Of a stretch of DNA of 64,000 bases, positions 1-11,343 are shown one piece after another; the stretch's first letter is position 1; each line of letters begins with the position of its first letter. The notes below the pieces were generated by a model. That model did not search any database, was not told where the DNA came from, and saw only the letters and a list, made by a program, of their open reading frames with translations. This DNA comes from Neorhodopirellula pilleata (GTDB lineage: Bacteria > Planctomycetota > Planctomycetia > Pirellulales > Pirellulaceae). Location: positions 1,457,086 to 1,521,085 of the forward strand of contig NZ_SJPM01000001.1 in NCBI RefSeq assembly GCF_007859915.1. The letters are read 5' to 3'. The translations under genes were made by a program, and so were the position numbers.

Positions 1-294
1 TGCAGAAACTGGCGTCGTGAACGTGTTTTGATCGATCGGGACATGAGGCGGGATTCCGTCTGGGGGAATATTTCGAGTGGAACAAGGCGAGCTAGGCAGC
101 CTGTATCGCCATTTTATTCGATTTTCCCACCCTTCGCGACATGCCAACGATTCCAGCCCTGTCGATTGAGTCGATCACCCCGTCAGCGCCGATTTCACCG
201 GTCGCGACCGCCACCGTGGATTTGGCAATCAAGCCTTCAAGTACTCGCCGATATGAGAAATCGTGGGTTTGATCCAAAGCGGGAGTAAGGAACG
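1..294. other. Left-edge stretch without a recognised gene
   Basis: Frame 1 is open from the window edge to a stop near 288 and could be the 3' end of a gene that starts outside the window, but its translation is rich in Arg, Pro and Ser and matches nothing I recognise. A 43-codon frame beginning with ATG near 139 is equally unsupported. I call no gene here. Confidence 0.4.
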
Positions 295-558
295 ATGTGG
301 CGAAGTCTATTCATGGCGTTGGGAATCATGGCGATCATCATCGGCGTGGAAACGTTGCTGATCGATTCGGCGAGCATGTACGCCGCTGCGGAATCCACAG
401 CGGCCGATTTCATCGATCCCGGTGCGACCCCAGCGCTGCGAACGGAAGTTTGGGAACCGGGCGAAAAATTCCCCTGGGCGATGCTCGCCATCGGCACCGT
501 CATCGTGCTCTACGCGATCACGCTACCGAAACGCTGGCACAGCCACGGTGCCGGTTAG
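295..558 (+). CDS. Small membrane-anchored protein of unknown function
   Basis: This encodes 87 residues with a hydrophobic N-terminal segment (about residues 5-25), a polar middle of about 35 residues containing several Ala and Glu, and a second hydrophobic segment (about 60-78) ending in a short basic tail (PKRWHSHGAG). The topology suggests a two-pass membrane protein with its middle loop outside. A GGAG-type ribosome binding sequence lies just upstream of the ATG. Its stop codon overlaps the stop of the convergent lactonase gene by four bases. I recognise no family; planctomycetes often carry short conserved membrane proteins like this. It is probably real, because the hydrophobic pattern and overlapping stops fit gene structure, but the function is unknown. 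Confidence 0.6.
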   Translation: MWRSLFMALGIMAIIIGVETLLIDSASMYAAAESTAADFIDPGATPALRTEVWEPGEKFPWAMLAIGTVIVLYAITLPKRWHSHGAG

Positions 559-1721
559 AGTTTGCCGAACACGACGCAAATCGGTGTCGGGACCGTTTGG
601 GTTTCGCGGATGAAGGTCAGCTCGCCGGACTCCGGTTCGATTTTGAAAACGGTCGCCGTGTTGCTATCACGCCCCGCCGCGATCAACCATTGGCCGGTCG
701 GATCGATGTTGAAGTTTCGCGGCCATCCGCCACGAATCGGTTCAACTTCGATTCGTGTTAATATCCCATCGTCTCCAACGGCAAACACACTGATGCTGTC
801 GTGACCCCGGTTTGCGGAGTACACGTACTTGCCGCTGGGATGAACGCGAATTTCAGACGCGCTGTTGAAGGTTTCCTTCGCTTTGGTTTTGTCCGACAAC
901 GTTGCAATGGTTTGCCCCGCAGTCATGGTCCCCGATTCCGAATCGTAATCAAAAACCGTGATCGACAAGGCGAGTTCGTTGAGCACATAGATTCGCGAAC
1001 CGTCTGGGCTGAACTTCATGTGTCGAGGGCCGCCACCGGGTGGGCATTGGCCGAAACCATGATGCGTGATGGCGGGCGTCGATTGATCTAGTTTCCAAAT
1101 AACCACCTTGTCCATGCCGAGGTCGGGCACAAACGCAAATCGATCGTCCGGAGAAGTTCCGGTCCAGTGCGCGTGCGGTTGGTCTTGTCGGTTGCCGACA
1201 ACGCCCGACCCGGCCTGAGGCAGTAGTTCGGCGTGGGATCTCACCTCGACCCGCCGTGCAATTGCTCCGTCTTCGGCAAGCTCATAAAGGGTCGTCGAGC
1301 CACCACCGTACTGTGCCGACAACAAGACCTTGCCTGCATGATCGGTTGACAAATGAGCCGCGCCACCGTCACCAGTGTCGACAGAGTTGATCAATCGCAA
1401 AGTGGCTTTGCCGGCGGTGCCTTCGACTCGATAAGCGGAAACCTCGTTACCACCACTAGCGCTACCGGTCACGTAGAGCGTCTTACCGTCCGGATGCAGC
1501 GCGAGAAAACCGGGCGAATTGACTTCGGCGGCCAATGTAGGCTTGGTGAGCTTGCCGTTCTGGGTATTCAGCGCCGCGTGATAGATCCCGCGACTATCGC
1601 CACCGCGTGGGGTCGTAGTGCCAAACCAAACGTCCACGGTTTCCGCGAAGACGGTCGATGCCATCGTGGCCGACAGAAACGACATCAAGAATACAGATCG
1701 GGCAAAGAAAATCGGTGGCAT
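555..1721 (-). CDS. Secreted lactonase-family seven-bladed beta-propeller protein
   Basis: The product is about 388 residues and belongs to the lactonase family (6-phosphogluconolactonase / carboxymuconate-lactonizing-like propeller, Pfam PF10282). Repeated blade signatures are visible: LALHPDGKTLYVT, FVPDLGMDKVVIW, MKFSPDGSRIYVLN, IRVHPSGKYVYSANR and FNIDPTGQWLIAA. The ATG at 1721 is preferred over the upstream ATG at 1754 because it is followed directly by a signal peptide (Arg, hydrophobic core, cleavage after VFAE). Family members hydrolyse 6-phosphogluconolactone in the cytoplasm, but an exported protein like this one is more likely to act on another substrate or serve as a binding propeller. 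It is convergent with the small gene at 295-558. Family assignment is firm; substrate is unknown. Confidence 0.88.
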   Translation of the reverse strand: MPPIFFARSVFLMSFLSATMASTVFAETVDVWFGTTTPRGGDSRGIYHAALNTQNGKLTKPTLAAEVNSPGFLALHPDGKTLYVTGSASGGNEVSAYRVEGTAGKATLRLINSVDTGDGGAAHLSTDHAGKVLLSAQYGGGSTTLYELAEDGAIARRVEVRSHAELLPQAGSGVVGNRQDQPHAHWTGTSPDDRFAFVPDLGMDKVVIWKLDQSTPAITHHGFGQCPPGGGPRHMKFSPDGSRIYVLNELALSITVFDYDSESGTMTAGQTIATLSDKTKAKETFNSASEIRVHPSGKYVYSANRGHDSISVFAVGDDGILTRIEVEPIRGGWPRNFNIDPTGQWLIAAGRDSNTATVFKIEPESGELTFIRETQTVPTPICVVFGKL

Positions 1722-1767
1722 GGTGATTTCGCGAGGGTTCGAAGTGGGGAACAACCAAGTCGCGATT

Positions 1768-4215
1768 CTAACCCAAGTCGGCCGCCGATTCGCTAACCAA
1801 AACTGCCATGAGATAACTCTTCAAGCTATTGACGACCTGACGCACACAGGGCGCGTACCCGGCGCTGCGGCGGTCTCGATTGCGGACCGGCGTCACAGTG
1901 ACGATAATTTGAGTCTGGCTGAACGAGTTGCCCTTAACCCCGCGCACCGCCTTGGTTTCGTTCAAGTGAATCTTGACGTCGAGAGTCATGTGATGATCGG
2001 CCGTGCGGCGTCCCGATCCACCCTGAACGTTGATCCGCAGCGACAACTCGCTGCCGGTCACGTTGATGATTTCGGCGCGATGGTCGGAGATAAAACCTCG
2101 CAGCTTTTCCACCGCCAAATCGGTTGGAACCGGCGTGGTTAGGTGGAAGTCTTGTTGCTTCGATTGAGAGGACGAACTGAGCCAACTGAACCATCCGCCC
2201 GTTTCGGGCTTGGTGTCCGGTTCGACCAATCCACTGCCCAGTTGCACGACGCGGTTACGACCGTTTTCTTTGGCGGTCATCAAAGCACGGTCGGCCCGCG
2301 CGATGACGGTTTCGGGGGCGTCACCGGTTTGATATTCGGTCACACCTAAACTGACCGTCACCGACTCACCGCCGAGCCCTTTAAGAGGGGTCGTTTCGAT
2401 CGCCCGGCGAATCTCTTCGGCGCGACGGGTCGCCGTCGCATTATCACTATTGATGGCCAAGAACGCGAATTCCTCACCGCCATAACGAGCGACGAGATCG
2501 CTTCCCCGGGTATGATTTTGCAACACGGCGGCGAACTGAATCAGCGCTTCGTCTCCCGCTTGGTGACCGTGAACATCGTTCACCTTCTTGAAGTGATCGA
2601 TGTCACACATGATCAAGCTAAACGTAACGCCTTGCTGTTTCGCTTTCGTCGTGCAATGCATCAATCGGCTATCAAACTCGGCGCGGTTGGCCGCACCGGT
2701 CAGCGGATCACTGGTGGCTTTCTTGTGTAACGATTGAATTTGATTTTGCATCTCGGCTCGGTCCGAGACATCACGCACGATGACCACTGCTCCGCCGCCG
2801 GACTTCTCGTTCACCGGGGCGACTTGAACAATGATATCGCGGCCTGCGTTTTCGGCCGGTTTGTTCTTGCTGGAGTTTTTGTCTGTTTCGCTGGAAACCT
2901 TGCCCGATCGCAAACGCATTGTCCGCGTTACCACGATCTGCCGTTCCAAACATTCCTTCACCGGACAACCGGCTTCGATCGACTTGTTTTTATCTTCAAA
3001 GTTCAGTGACTCGGAATCCCAGTGCTTACCGACACATGCCGAAGCGGCAACTCTGGTCATGAACGCCATCGTGTCGTTCCAGTAGAGGATTTGCCCCTCG
3101 CGATCGGTAAACACCACACCGTCACGGAGCTGATCACCGAGCGTCTCGTAGAACGGCAAATTCGCCGCGCCACCGACCAACTCACTCAGTACCGCAGGAT
3201 CAATCGACGATGGCAAAGTGGAGTGGTGTCCCGAACCGCCGGATGTCAGGTGGCGTCCGAAGAAGCGGTTCGAAACATCGGGTGAAACCTGGAGTTGTTG
3301 CAACCAACGATCGACCACACATTCATGAAGCATCTCGGGGCGTTTTTCGAGCATGTCGACGAAGTTACGAGTTAGCTCTGGATCGAACTGAGTACCACTG
3401 CCGCGAAATAGTTCTTGTAACGCTCGCTCACGACTGAGCGCGCCTCGGTAAACCTGATCGGTCGTCATCGCATCGAAGGCCCCCGCGATCGACAGCATTC
3501 GCGCGCCGACCGGCAACGCGTCACCACGAACAAAATCTTCCTGCCGTCGTGATTCGTACCACGTGTCGCTGTGACGGACGATTTCAAGCAAGACTTGATC
3601 GTTGGTGCAACCTCGCAAGATCTCGCAACCGAGTTCGGCGCAACAATCCATCGACATTTGTTCTTCAATGGTTAGCTTGCCTGGCTTGCGAAGGATTCGA
3701 TCCGGGATGCCGATCTTTCCGATGTCATGCAACAACGCCGCGACTTCGATCTGATCTCGCAAGTCCGCATCCATGCCCAGTCGCTCGCACCACGCCGAAC
3801 ACGACAATGCGACGCGAAGACTATGAGCCGCCGTGGGGGCGTGTTTGGTTCGCAATGCATAGAACAACGAAGTGGCCATGCCCAAGCGAACCATTGCCAA
3901 ACGGTTTTCGAACTGCCGTGCGACCTGGTTCCCGTTTTCAGCGTGGGCCGCCGATTCGCTAGACGCTTGCCCACCAAGGACGGCCGACGTTTGCCCCAAA
4001 CGCACGATCTCGCCGGTGGCGGCTTCGCCCAATCCAACCAGCAAATCGCTTAATCGAGAGGCCGACTCGCCACTCGACGGTGAATCGGTTTCGGCGTTGA
4101 CCGCATCGTTGGCAGCCCCGTCTCGGGAAACCGAATCCCGGGCAACCGGAGGCAGCGGAACCGCGACGTCGGGCGAATGCAACGAATGGAAGTGATCGGC
4201 AACGTGGTCGTTCAT
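1768..4215 (-). CDS. HD - PAS - GGDEF diguanylate cyclase with degenerate HD-GYP part
   Basis: This 815-residue cytoplasmic protein combines an HD domain (about 110-300, motif LLHDIGKIG with His163-Asp164), a PAS-like domain (about 350-490) and a GGDEF domain (about 500-660). The cyclase active site is GGEEF at about 579-583. An RGSD sequence (570-573) lies five residues upstream, the spacing of the product-binding inhibitory I-site, so feedback by cyclic di-GMP is expected. The HD part resembles HD-GYP phosphodiesterases (LPVGARMLSIAGAFDAMT), but the HHExxDGxGYP segment is replaced by RHSDTWYES, so hydrolysis of c-di-GMP is doubtful. About 120 residues after GGDEF match no domain I know. It is divergent from the ECF sigma gene at 4504. 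I infer a c-di-GMP synthase under PAS and HD control. Confidence 0.9.
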   Translation of the reverse strand: MNDHVADHFHSLHSPDVAVPLPPVARDSVSRDGAANDAVNAETDSPSSGESASRLSDLLVGLGEAATGEIVRLGQTSAVLGGQASSESAAHAENGNQVARQFENRLAMVRLGMATSLFYALRTKHAPTAAHSLRVALSCSAWCERLGMDADLRDQIEVAALLHDIGKIGIPDRILRKPGKLTIEEQMSMDCCAELGCEILRGCTNDQVLLEIVRHSDTWYESRRQEDFVRGDALPVGARMLSIAGAFDAMTTDQVYRGALSRERALQELFRGSGTQFDPELTRNFVDMLEKRPEMLHECVVDRWLQQLQVSPDVSNRFFGRHLTSGGSGHHSTLPSSIDPAVLSELVGGAANLPFYETLGDQLRDGVVFTDREGQILYWNDTMAFMTRVAASACVGKHWDSESLNFEDKNKSIEAGCPVKECLERQIVVTRTMRLRSGKVSSETDKNSSKNKPAENAGRDIIVQVAPVNEKSGGGAVVIVRDVSDRAEMQNQIQSLHKKATSDPLTGAANRAEFDSRLMHCTTKAKQQGVTFSLIMCDIDHFKKVNDVHGHQAGDEALIQFAAVLQNHTRGSDLVARYGGEEFAFLAINSDNATATRRAEEIRRAIETTPLKGLGGESVTVSLGVTEYQTGDAPETVIARADRALMTAKENGRNRVVQLGSGLVEPDTKPETGGWFSWLSSSSQSKQQDFHLTTPVPTDLAVEKLRGFISDHRAEIINVTGSELSLRINVQGGSGRRTADHHMTLDVKIHLNETKAVRGVKGNSFSQTQIIVTVTPVRNRDRRSAGYAPCVRQVVNSLKSYLMAVLVSESAADLG

Positions 4216-4503
4216 GAAAGTCGCGGAAGGTTCGGCGGAGCGGGTCGACGTTGGAAAAACCTAGCTCACGCTCAGGTGAGTGGATGTGCCGAACTGAAAC
4301 CTTCCCCTGACTCCGACACCCTGGGGGGCCACCCAATCGGACCATTCGCTACGATTAGAACAACCCGTTTTACCGATACTGCGACGTAAAAACTTGCTCT
4401 TAGGGACCCTGGTACTTACTATGCAAAGGTAACGATGCGGGGGCAGCCATGCTAAAAAGTCGCGTCCGCCCGTTCTCATCTACTTTCCTCGCGAGCCAAT
4501 GAC

Positions 4504-5082
4504 GTGAGCCTCTCCGACGTCGATCGCCTACTGCTTCAACGATGCCTCGATCGCGAACCGCGAGCTTGGCAAAATTTCGTTGATCGTTTCGTCGGTTTAG
4601 TGGTCCATGTAGTCCAGCGAACGACCGACGGTCGGGGGCTTCAGATCGACAGTGCCACGCGCGACGATTTTGTCGCGGAAGTTTTCTTGGTGCTGGTTCG
4701 TCACGACTTCGCCGTCCTGCGTCGATTCCGGCGACAGTGCTCGTTGGCGACCTACTTGACTGTGATCGCCCGACGGGTCGTAGTACGCCGTTTGCACGCG
4801 ATGCAAAACGAAGCCGCCGGCGGACACGCTCACGCGGTCGCCTCCACCAACGGACATGCGGGCGTGCATCCGGCTAATACGCATTCGGCAATCGAACGGA
4901 TCGACAACACCGAACAGATTGAATATCTGATGACTCGCCTCGATGACCGTGAAGCCATGATCGTGAAGATGTTCCATCTCGAGGGAAAATCGTATCACGA
5001 AATCAGCCAGGAAATCGGCGTCAACGAAAACACCATCGGACCGACGCTACATCGTGCCCGCCTGAAGATGAATCCCCAGTAA
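4504..5082 (+). CDS. ECF-type RNA polymerase sigma-70 family factor
   Basis: The 192-residue product has the two-domain architecture of ECF sigma factors. Region 2 spans about residues 20-100 (CLDREPRAWQNFVDRF, then DDFVAEVFLVLVRHDF and an aromatic/Arg stretch LRRFRRQCSLATYLTVIARR). Region 4 spans about 135-190, with the helix-turn-helix HEISQEIGVNENTIGPTLHRARLKM. The start is GTG at 4504, since no ATG lies upstream before region 2. A histidine- and alanine-rich linker (about 100-130) separates the domains. No anti-sigma gene lies next to it: the next gene is convergent and encodes a secreted protein, unlike the paired sigma genes at 21-46 kb. Target promoters are unknown. The closest type seems to be the planctomycete-expanded ECF groups. 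Confidence 0.85.
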   Translation: MSLSDVDRLLLQRCLDREPRAWQNFVDRFVGLVVHVVQRTTDGRGLQIDSATRDDFVAEVFLVLVRHDFAVLRRFRRQCSLATYLTVIARRVVVRRLHAMQNEAAGGHAHAVASTNGHAGVHPANTHSAIERIDNTEQIEYLMTRLDDREAMIVKMFHLEGKSYHEISQEIGVNENTIGPTLHRARLKMNPQ

Positions 5083-5099
5083 CTTCGGCAAGTATTCCG

Positions 5100-5492
5100 T
5101 CACCGCATCACGTCAGCGGTTGATTGAAAATGACGCACCGAAGCCAACGCGACCCCGCGTTTGGAGGCCTCATATCGTAGGGCTCGTTCGAAAAACGGGA
5201 ATGCATAGCGCGGATTGCGTCGCAATGAGTACCGTTCGATCGCGACGACTAACTCCAACGACAGTTTCTTCTCTTCGACCAGTTTCACGACGTGTCGAAG
5301 GTAACTTCGCTGCACTTCGGTGGTCGCGTGCAGCCGATTGATGAGCTGTTCTTCCAACCGAGCGACCGGGTCGATGTCCGCCGACAATGTCCGTGGCGCA
5401 GTGATCTGGGCCGACACGTTCGATGTTGCCAAAGTCGCGAGTGCCACTGCGATGACGTAGCTCAGCAATGAAAACGGTAGCGATCGAAGCAT
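5100..5492 (-). CDS. Small secreted alpha-helical protein, unknown function
   Basis: This encodes 130 residues with a clear signal peptide (MLRSLPFSLLSY..., hydrophobic core, cleavage near VSAQ at about 28). The mature part is about 100 residues, mainly helical and charged: repeated Glu/Arg/Leu heptad-like stretches (EEQLINRLHATTEVQRSYLRHVV) followed by a segment rich in Arg, Tyr and Phe (RRNPRYAFPFFERALRYEASKRG). No cysteines or enzyme motifs are visible. It is convergent with the sigma gene, leaving 17 bases between stop codons. The pattern recalls small secreted helical proteins that planctomycetes carry in several copies, but I do not recognise a named family. Probably a real exported protein. 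Confidence 0.65.
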   Translation of the reverse strand: MLRSLPFSLLSYVIAVALATLATSNVSAQITAPRTLSADIDPVARLEEQLINRLHATTEVQRSYLRHVVKLVEEKKLSLELVVAIERYSLRRNPRYAFPFFERALRYEASKRGVALASVRHFQSTADVMR

Positions 5493-5628
5493 AATTCAAA
5501 TTCCGGAGATTGTGTCTAGAAACTCATAATGCGGCTACGCCGCAAACCTACAAGCCCGCAAGCGAGCGAATTCGCTGGTATCGGTAAGTTTGGAGCCAAT
5601 TCCATCGCTGACCGGTCTGTTGATTTAA

Positions 5629-5696
5629 TCGTTTAACGGCAAGCCGCAGGCGACAGAGCTTGAAAACGCAGCCGCCTGCGGCTTGCCGTTAAACGA
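5629..5696. repeat. 24-bp perfect inverted repeat (REP-like palindrome)
   Basis: The arms at 5629-5652 and 5673-5696 are exact reverse complements with a 20-base spacer; the core is GCAAGCCGCAGGCG. This is the type of GC-rich extragenic palindrome often scattered between planctomycete genes. It sits inside the otherwise gene-free stretch 5493-6010, where the only other feature I see is the ClpC terminator. It lacks a T-tract, so a REP-type element is more likely than a terminator. Confidence 0.85.
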
Positions 5697-5941
5697 AAAC
5701 GCCCAAACGTGCTCTAAATCAACACGCCGTGGCGCGTCGGGCTTGTATCAATTGCGTCCGAAAAACACCAAACGCGGCAATGACTGATGCAGGCATGGGA
5801 CGCCACCGATAACGAGAGCACTGTCATACTTCAATCTTGGCATCGCGTGAACAATCAATGGTGCCGACCTTCGCTACGGTTAAAGCACTAACAAAACAGG
5901 GCACCTTCATGCAAGGTGATTTCGAACGGCGTCACGTCGTC

Positions 5942-5976
5942 AAAAAAAAGGAGCCGCCGGACATACCGACGACTCC
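5942..5976 (-). terminator. Rho-independent terminator of clpC
   Basis: Read on the minus strand, a 10-bp stem (5967-5976 with 5950-5959, including two G-U pairs) with a 7-base loop is followed directly by eight T residues (5949-5942). It lies about 35 bases beyond the clpC stop codon. This is a textbook intrinsic terminator shape. Confidence 0.85.
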
Positions 5977-6010
5977 TTGTTCATTGAACAGGTGATGGAG
6001 GAGACTGAGA

Positions 6011-8590
<2,580 letters not shown>

Positions 8591-8733
8591 GTTCTCTTCG
8601 TCCCTTCAAATGATCTGGTTCCGAACCCTGCCGCGTTAGCAATCCTTTAGCAAGACGCCCCCCGAGGGAGCAAGATCGAGCCTGCCACGGACGCGACTGG
8701 ACTGTCAAAATGGCGAATCTTTCGTTTGGAAAA

Positions 8734-9205
8734 CCCACTAACGCAAACGGTACGCCACAACTAGGGTGGAAGACCAGTGGGAGTGGCCTAAGGCTGGGAA
8801 AAACGTGAAAATAAACCGCCTAGACGGTTCCGTCCCACAATTCCCCCAACCGTTCGCATTACTCAGAGCTTAACGTCTGTACGGTTTGGGGGGGATAGGA
8901 GTTTGCCGGTTCCGGTAGGATCGCTCGGATCGTTTCGTAAAGTCGCTTTCCGGCTTTGGCACGCTTGATGTCGTCAAAGGCACCGAAGTCACGGCTGTCG
9001 TCGCGTAAACCGTATTCGAACTCACCCATCGGGCTGGCGAATGAAATCACGACGAAGTACAGCAACGTCGAGGTCGCCGATTCGCCCGGTGTTCCCATCT
9101 GCACTTCTTCAAGCCTGATCGATCCGATCGAATCCGCCGGAATGCACCAACGCTCTTTCTTGCCTTCGAAAAGCAAACGGGCCCCTTTCGGATCGACCTG
9201 CATCA
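8734..9205. repeat. Direct duplication, copy 1 (about 470 bp)
   Basis: This block reappears in the same orientation at 12335-12805, differing by scattered substitutions and a one-base length difference. It covers intergenic DNA upstream of clpC plus the last 115 or so codons of the membrane-protein gene. Both copies start at CCCACTAACGCAAACGG and end at GACCTGCATCA, where similarity stops abruptly. Confidence 0.9.
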
Positions 9206-9759
9206 GGGCGGTCTCGCGAATTTTGAAGACGAGTTTGTCGAATTGATCGGTTTCGCGAACTTCGATCTCAAAATTGCCCCGGGCATCGACGTCGATTTTG
9301 TAACCGGTCCGCTGTTTGATTTGCGTGCGAACCATTTTTCCGAGCGTACGCGAGGTCGCCGCCGTCGAGTAACGTTCAGTGATCTGAGCCATGACCATCA
9401 TTACCAGGATCGTTAACACGACGACGATGATCCATTCGTAACCGACCAGTTGATTCCAATTCTGGTACAGGTACCAAATCATGTATCCGACGCTGACCGC
9501 CCAAATCAAGAAGGGTAAGCACTGTTGCACGATCGCCCAGATCATCGCCGGTGGCGCGATCAACGAAGCTTGCTCGTCTCCCAGCGTTTCGATCGACGCC
9601 GTGCGGTTAGGCCGGCCTTCGGTTCGCTGCCAAGAGTACGATTCGGCCACCGTCTTGTCCGTCGCGGGGTCCCAACCGTCGAGCCGAATGGGGATGCCCG
9701 CCTGATGAATCGCACGGGCCAATCGACGCAGTTCCGTGAGCGTTCGGCCGGGGGGATGA
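8859..9759 (-). pseudogene. 5'-truncated membrane-protein gene
   Basis: About 300 codons of a membrane protein are readable. A soluble stretch (ARAIHQAGIPIRLDGWD...) is followed by two hydrophobic segments (CLPFLIWAVSVGYMIWYLY; WIIVVVLTILVMMVM) and a C-terminal domain of about 180 residues (LVFKIRETALMQVDPKGARLLFEGK ... RLYETIRAILP). The frame remains open upstream to 9977, but those codons lie antisense to IS66 transposase sequence, so the true N-terminus was replaced at about 9757-9760. The 3' end is duplicated at 12459-12805. No named family is recognised; the tail resembles planctomycete proteins of unknown function. Without its native start and promoter it is probably dead, though in-frame readthrough into the transposon DNA is possible. 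Confidence 0.7.
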
Positions 9760-10178
9760 AGTTGGTGAGCGGTAAAGCGGTCCGTTACGCGCTGAACCAG
9801 TGGCAGCCGCTGATCGTGTTCACCGAGGATGGCGGGCTGCCGATTCACAACAACGACACCGAGCGAGATCTTCGTCGTCTGACGATCGGTCGCAAGAGCT
9901 GGTTGTTCTTGGGCAGCGAGGCGGGCGGTGAAGTGGCTGCGAGACTGTACACGCTGACCGCCAGTGCCCACCAACACAACCTGGACTTGTGGGCGTATCT
10001 GGAGGACGTGCTGCGGCGTCTTGCTGGTGGCGATTCTGACCTGGACGCGCTGCTACCGAACGCCTGGGCGAAGTCTCATCCAGACAAAGTCCGCAGCTAC
10101 CGCCAAGCGGAATCGCTGGCCCGCGCCGCCCAAACCAAAGCCCGCCGAGCCCGCCGGCGGAAACCGAACCGCAAATAG
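9757..10178 (+). pseudogene. IS66-family transposase, C-terminal fragment
   Basis: The translation from about 9763 (KAVRYALNQWQPL, then DGGLPIHNNDTERDLRRLTIGRKSWLFLGS, then GGEVAARLYTLTASAHQHNLD) is the catalytic C-terminal end of an IS66 TnpC transposase, including the NDxE-R-LR-I-GRK-W-LF-GS signature holding the last acidic catalytic residue. Only about 138 residues of a normal protein of roughly 500 remain. No upstream IS66 genes are present, so this is a dead remnant. Its left boundary cuts the membrane-protein gene on the opposite strand. Confidence 0.9.
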
Positions 10179-10628
10179 TTCTGCCGAAAGCTTACTAACA
10201 AACCACTGACTATCCGGCGTCATCGTTAAAGCCGCTATTGCAAGTCGATGAACAGCGTGGAATCTTGCAACATTCGCTCAGATTGGCTGGCGAGCCGTCT
10301 CGCAGTGTGCGATAACTGTTCGTGTTAACGTAGAGGACTTCGCACTTGCTAGTGCCCCGGCTTGGCGGAGTTTCTCGATGGCGTAGGGATCGGATTGTTG
10401 CCCCAATCCGATCCCTTGCCCGCCATCGAATCTTCAGGTTGCCCTGCTTCAGCATCGCTCTTGCACGGGACGCCGCTCGAAAAATGTTGATTTTTGGGAT
10501 CGGTTATTTCGGACACGGATGGGCTGGTTTGCAATGGGCTGGATGGAGTGATTTTATCGGCTAAGAAGGTGATCCGCTTCATCCGGAACGGTCGTTCTGG
10601 TGGGAACGTGTCACGAAAGTTAACGTAA
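10179..10628. other. Gene-free stretch with a strong hairpin
   Basis: No convincing coding frame is seen between the IS66 remnant and the LuxR-type gene. The stretch contains a long imperfect palindrome: TCGATGGCG and GGGATCGGATT at 10375-10396 pair with 10405-10429, leaving an 8-base loop and a small internal asymmetry. No T-tract follows, so it may be a transposon end or a regulatory hairpin rather than an intrinsic terminator. Confidence 0.5.
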
Positions 10629-11336
10629 ATGCAAAAGCCTCCCGACGTTCCGATTCACTATCAATCGTCCTTCGACGAAGAGAAGGCGTCGATATTGGCT
10701 GCCGTGTTTGAGTGGCACCATTCCGAGCACAGCCAACCGCTGGGTCTAGATTCATTCGAGTCGATGGTCGCGATCAAGAATTTAAGTCGGGTGATCACGT
10801 TCGAAAATGCCGCCTTTCGCCGCTACATGCTGAACGAAAAATCAGCCGTCGGATCGACACTGGATAGCCACTTCCTGCCCCACCTCGTGAAGACGTCGAC
10901 CGATTCCGACCGGCTCATTCTCGACGGAGTCATGAACATTGAGATTGAGCATCTCTGTCGTTGGGAAAACGGACGCACAGTTACGATGCGAACGTTCAAG
11001 CGTCGGCTCGATGAACTGAAAAGCCCCAACTACGCGATCATCGTCATCTCTCGCGCGAAGGAATACGTCGGTTCAACGGAAGCGGAAAAACGAAAAAGTT
11101 TGAACGAAGTCTTGTCGGTTCTTCTTGGAATGGACGAAACGGATCGTACGATTTGTCGCGGATACGTCATGGGTGATTCGACGAAGGAGATCGCCTCGCG
11201 CGTCGGGCTAACGACCAAGGCAGTTGAAAACCGTCGTCACAAGATCATGGACCTGATGGGCGTTCAAAAACCCATCGATATTGTGAAGCTCATGGTTCGC
11301 CTGCAGGAAAACGGTCTTATCGACGATCAGTTTTAG
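10629..11336 (+). CDS. LuxR-type helix-turn-helix regulator with PAS-like N-terminus
   Basis: The 235-residue product ends in a LuxR/GerE DNA-binding domain (about 165-230): MDETDRTICRGYVMGDSTKEIA, then LTTKAVENRRHKIMDLMGVQ. The family motif is usually GxSNKEIAxxLxIS-TVxxHxxNIxxKL; here the turn and recognition helix are kept, with LTTKAVENRR, as in response regulators with an ENRR-type helix. The N-terminal 150 residues look like a PAS sensor (SMVAIKNLSRVITFENAAFRRYML) and contain no phosphoacceptor Asp pattern. It therefore seems to sense a ligand or partner rather than be phosphorylated. It ends seven bases from the convergent GAF gene and lies between the two copies of the 470-bp duplication. 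Confidence 0.8.
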   Translation: MQKPPDVPIHYQSSFDEEKASILAAVFEWHHSEHSQPLGLDSFESMVAIKNLSRVITFENAAFRRYMLNEKSAVGSTLDSHFLPHLVKTSTDSDRLILDGVMNIEIEHLCRWENGRTVTMRTFKRRLDELKSPNYAIIVISRAKEYVGSTEAEKRKSLNEVLSVLLGMDETDRTICRGYVMGDSTKEIASRVGLTTKAVENRRHKIMDLMGVQKPIDIVKLMVRLQENGLIDDQF

Positions 11337-11343
11337 GCTCCTC

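Noticed and set aside
3672..4037. 121-codon minus-strand frame inside the diguanylate cyclase gene
   Set aside because: Same strand but a different frame, no start signal, and the larger frame carries clear HD domain residues.
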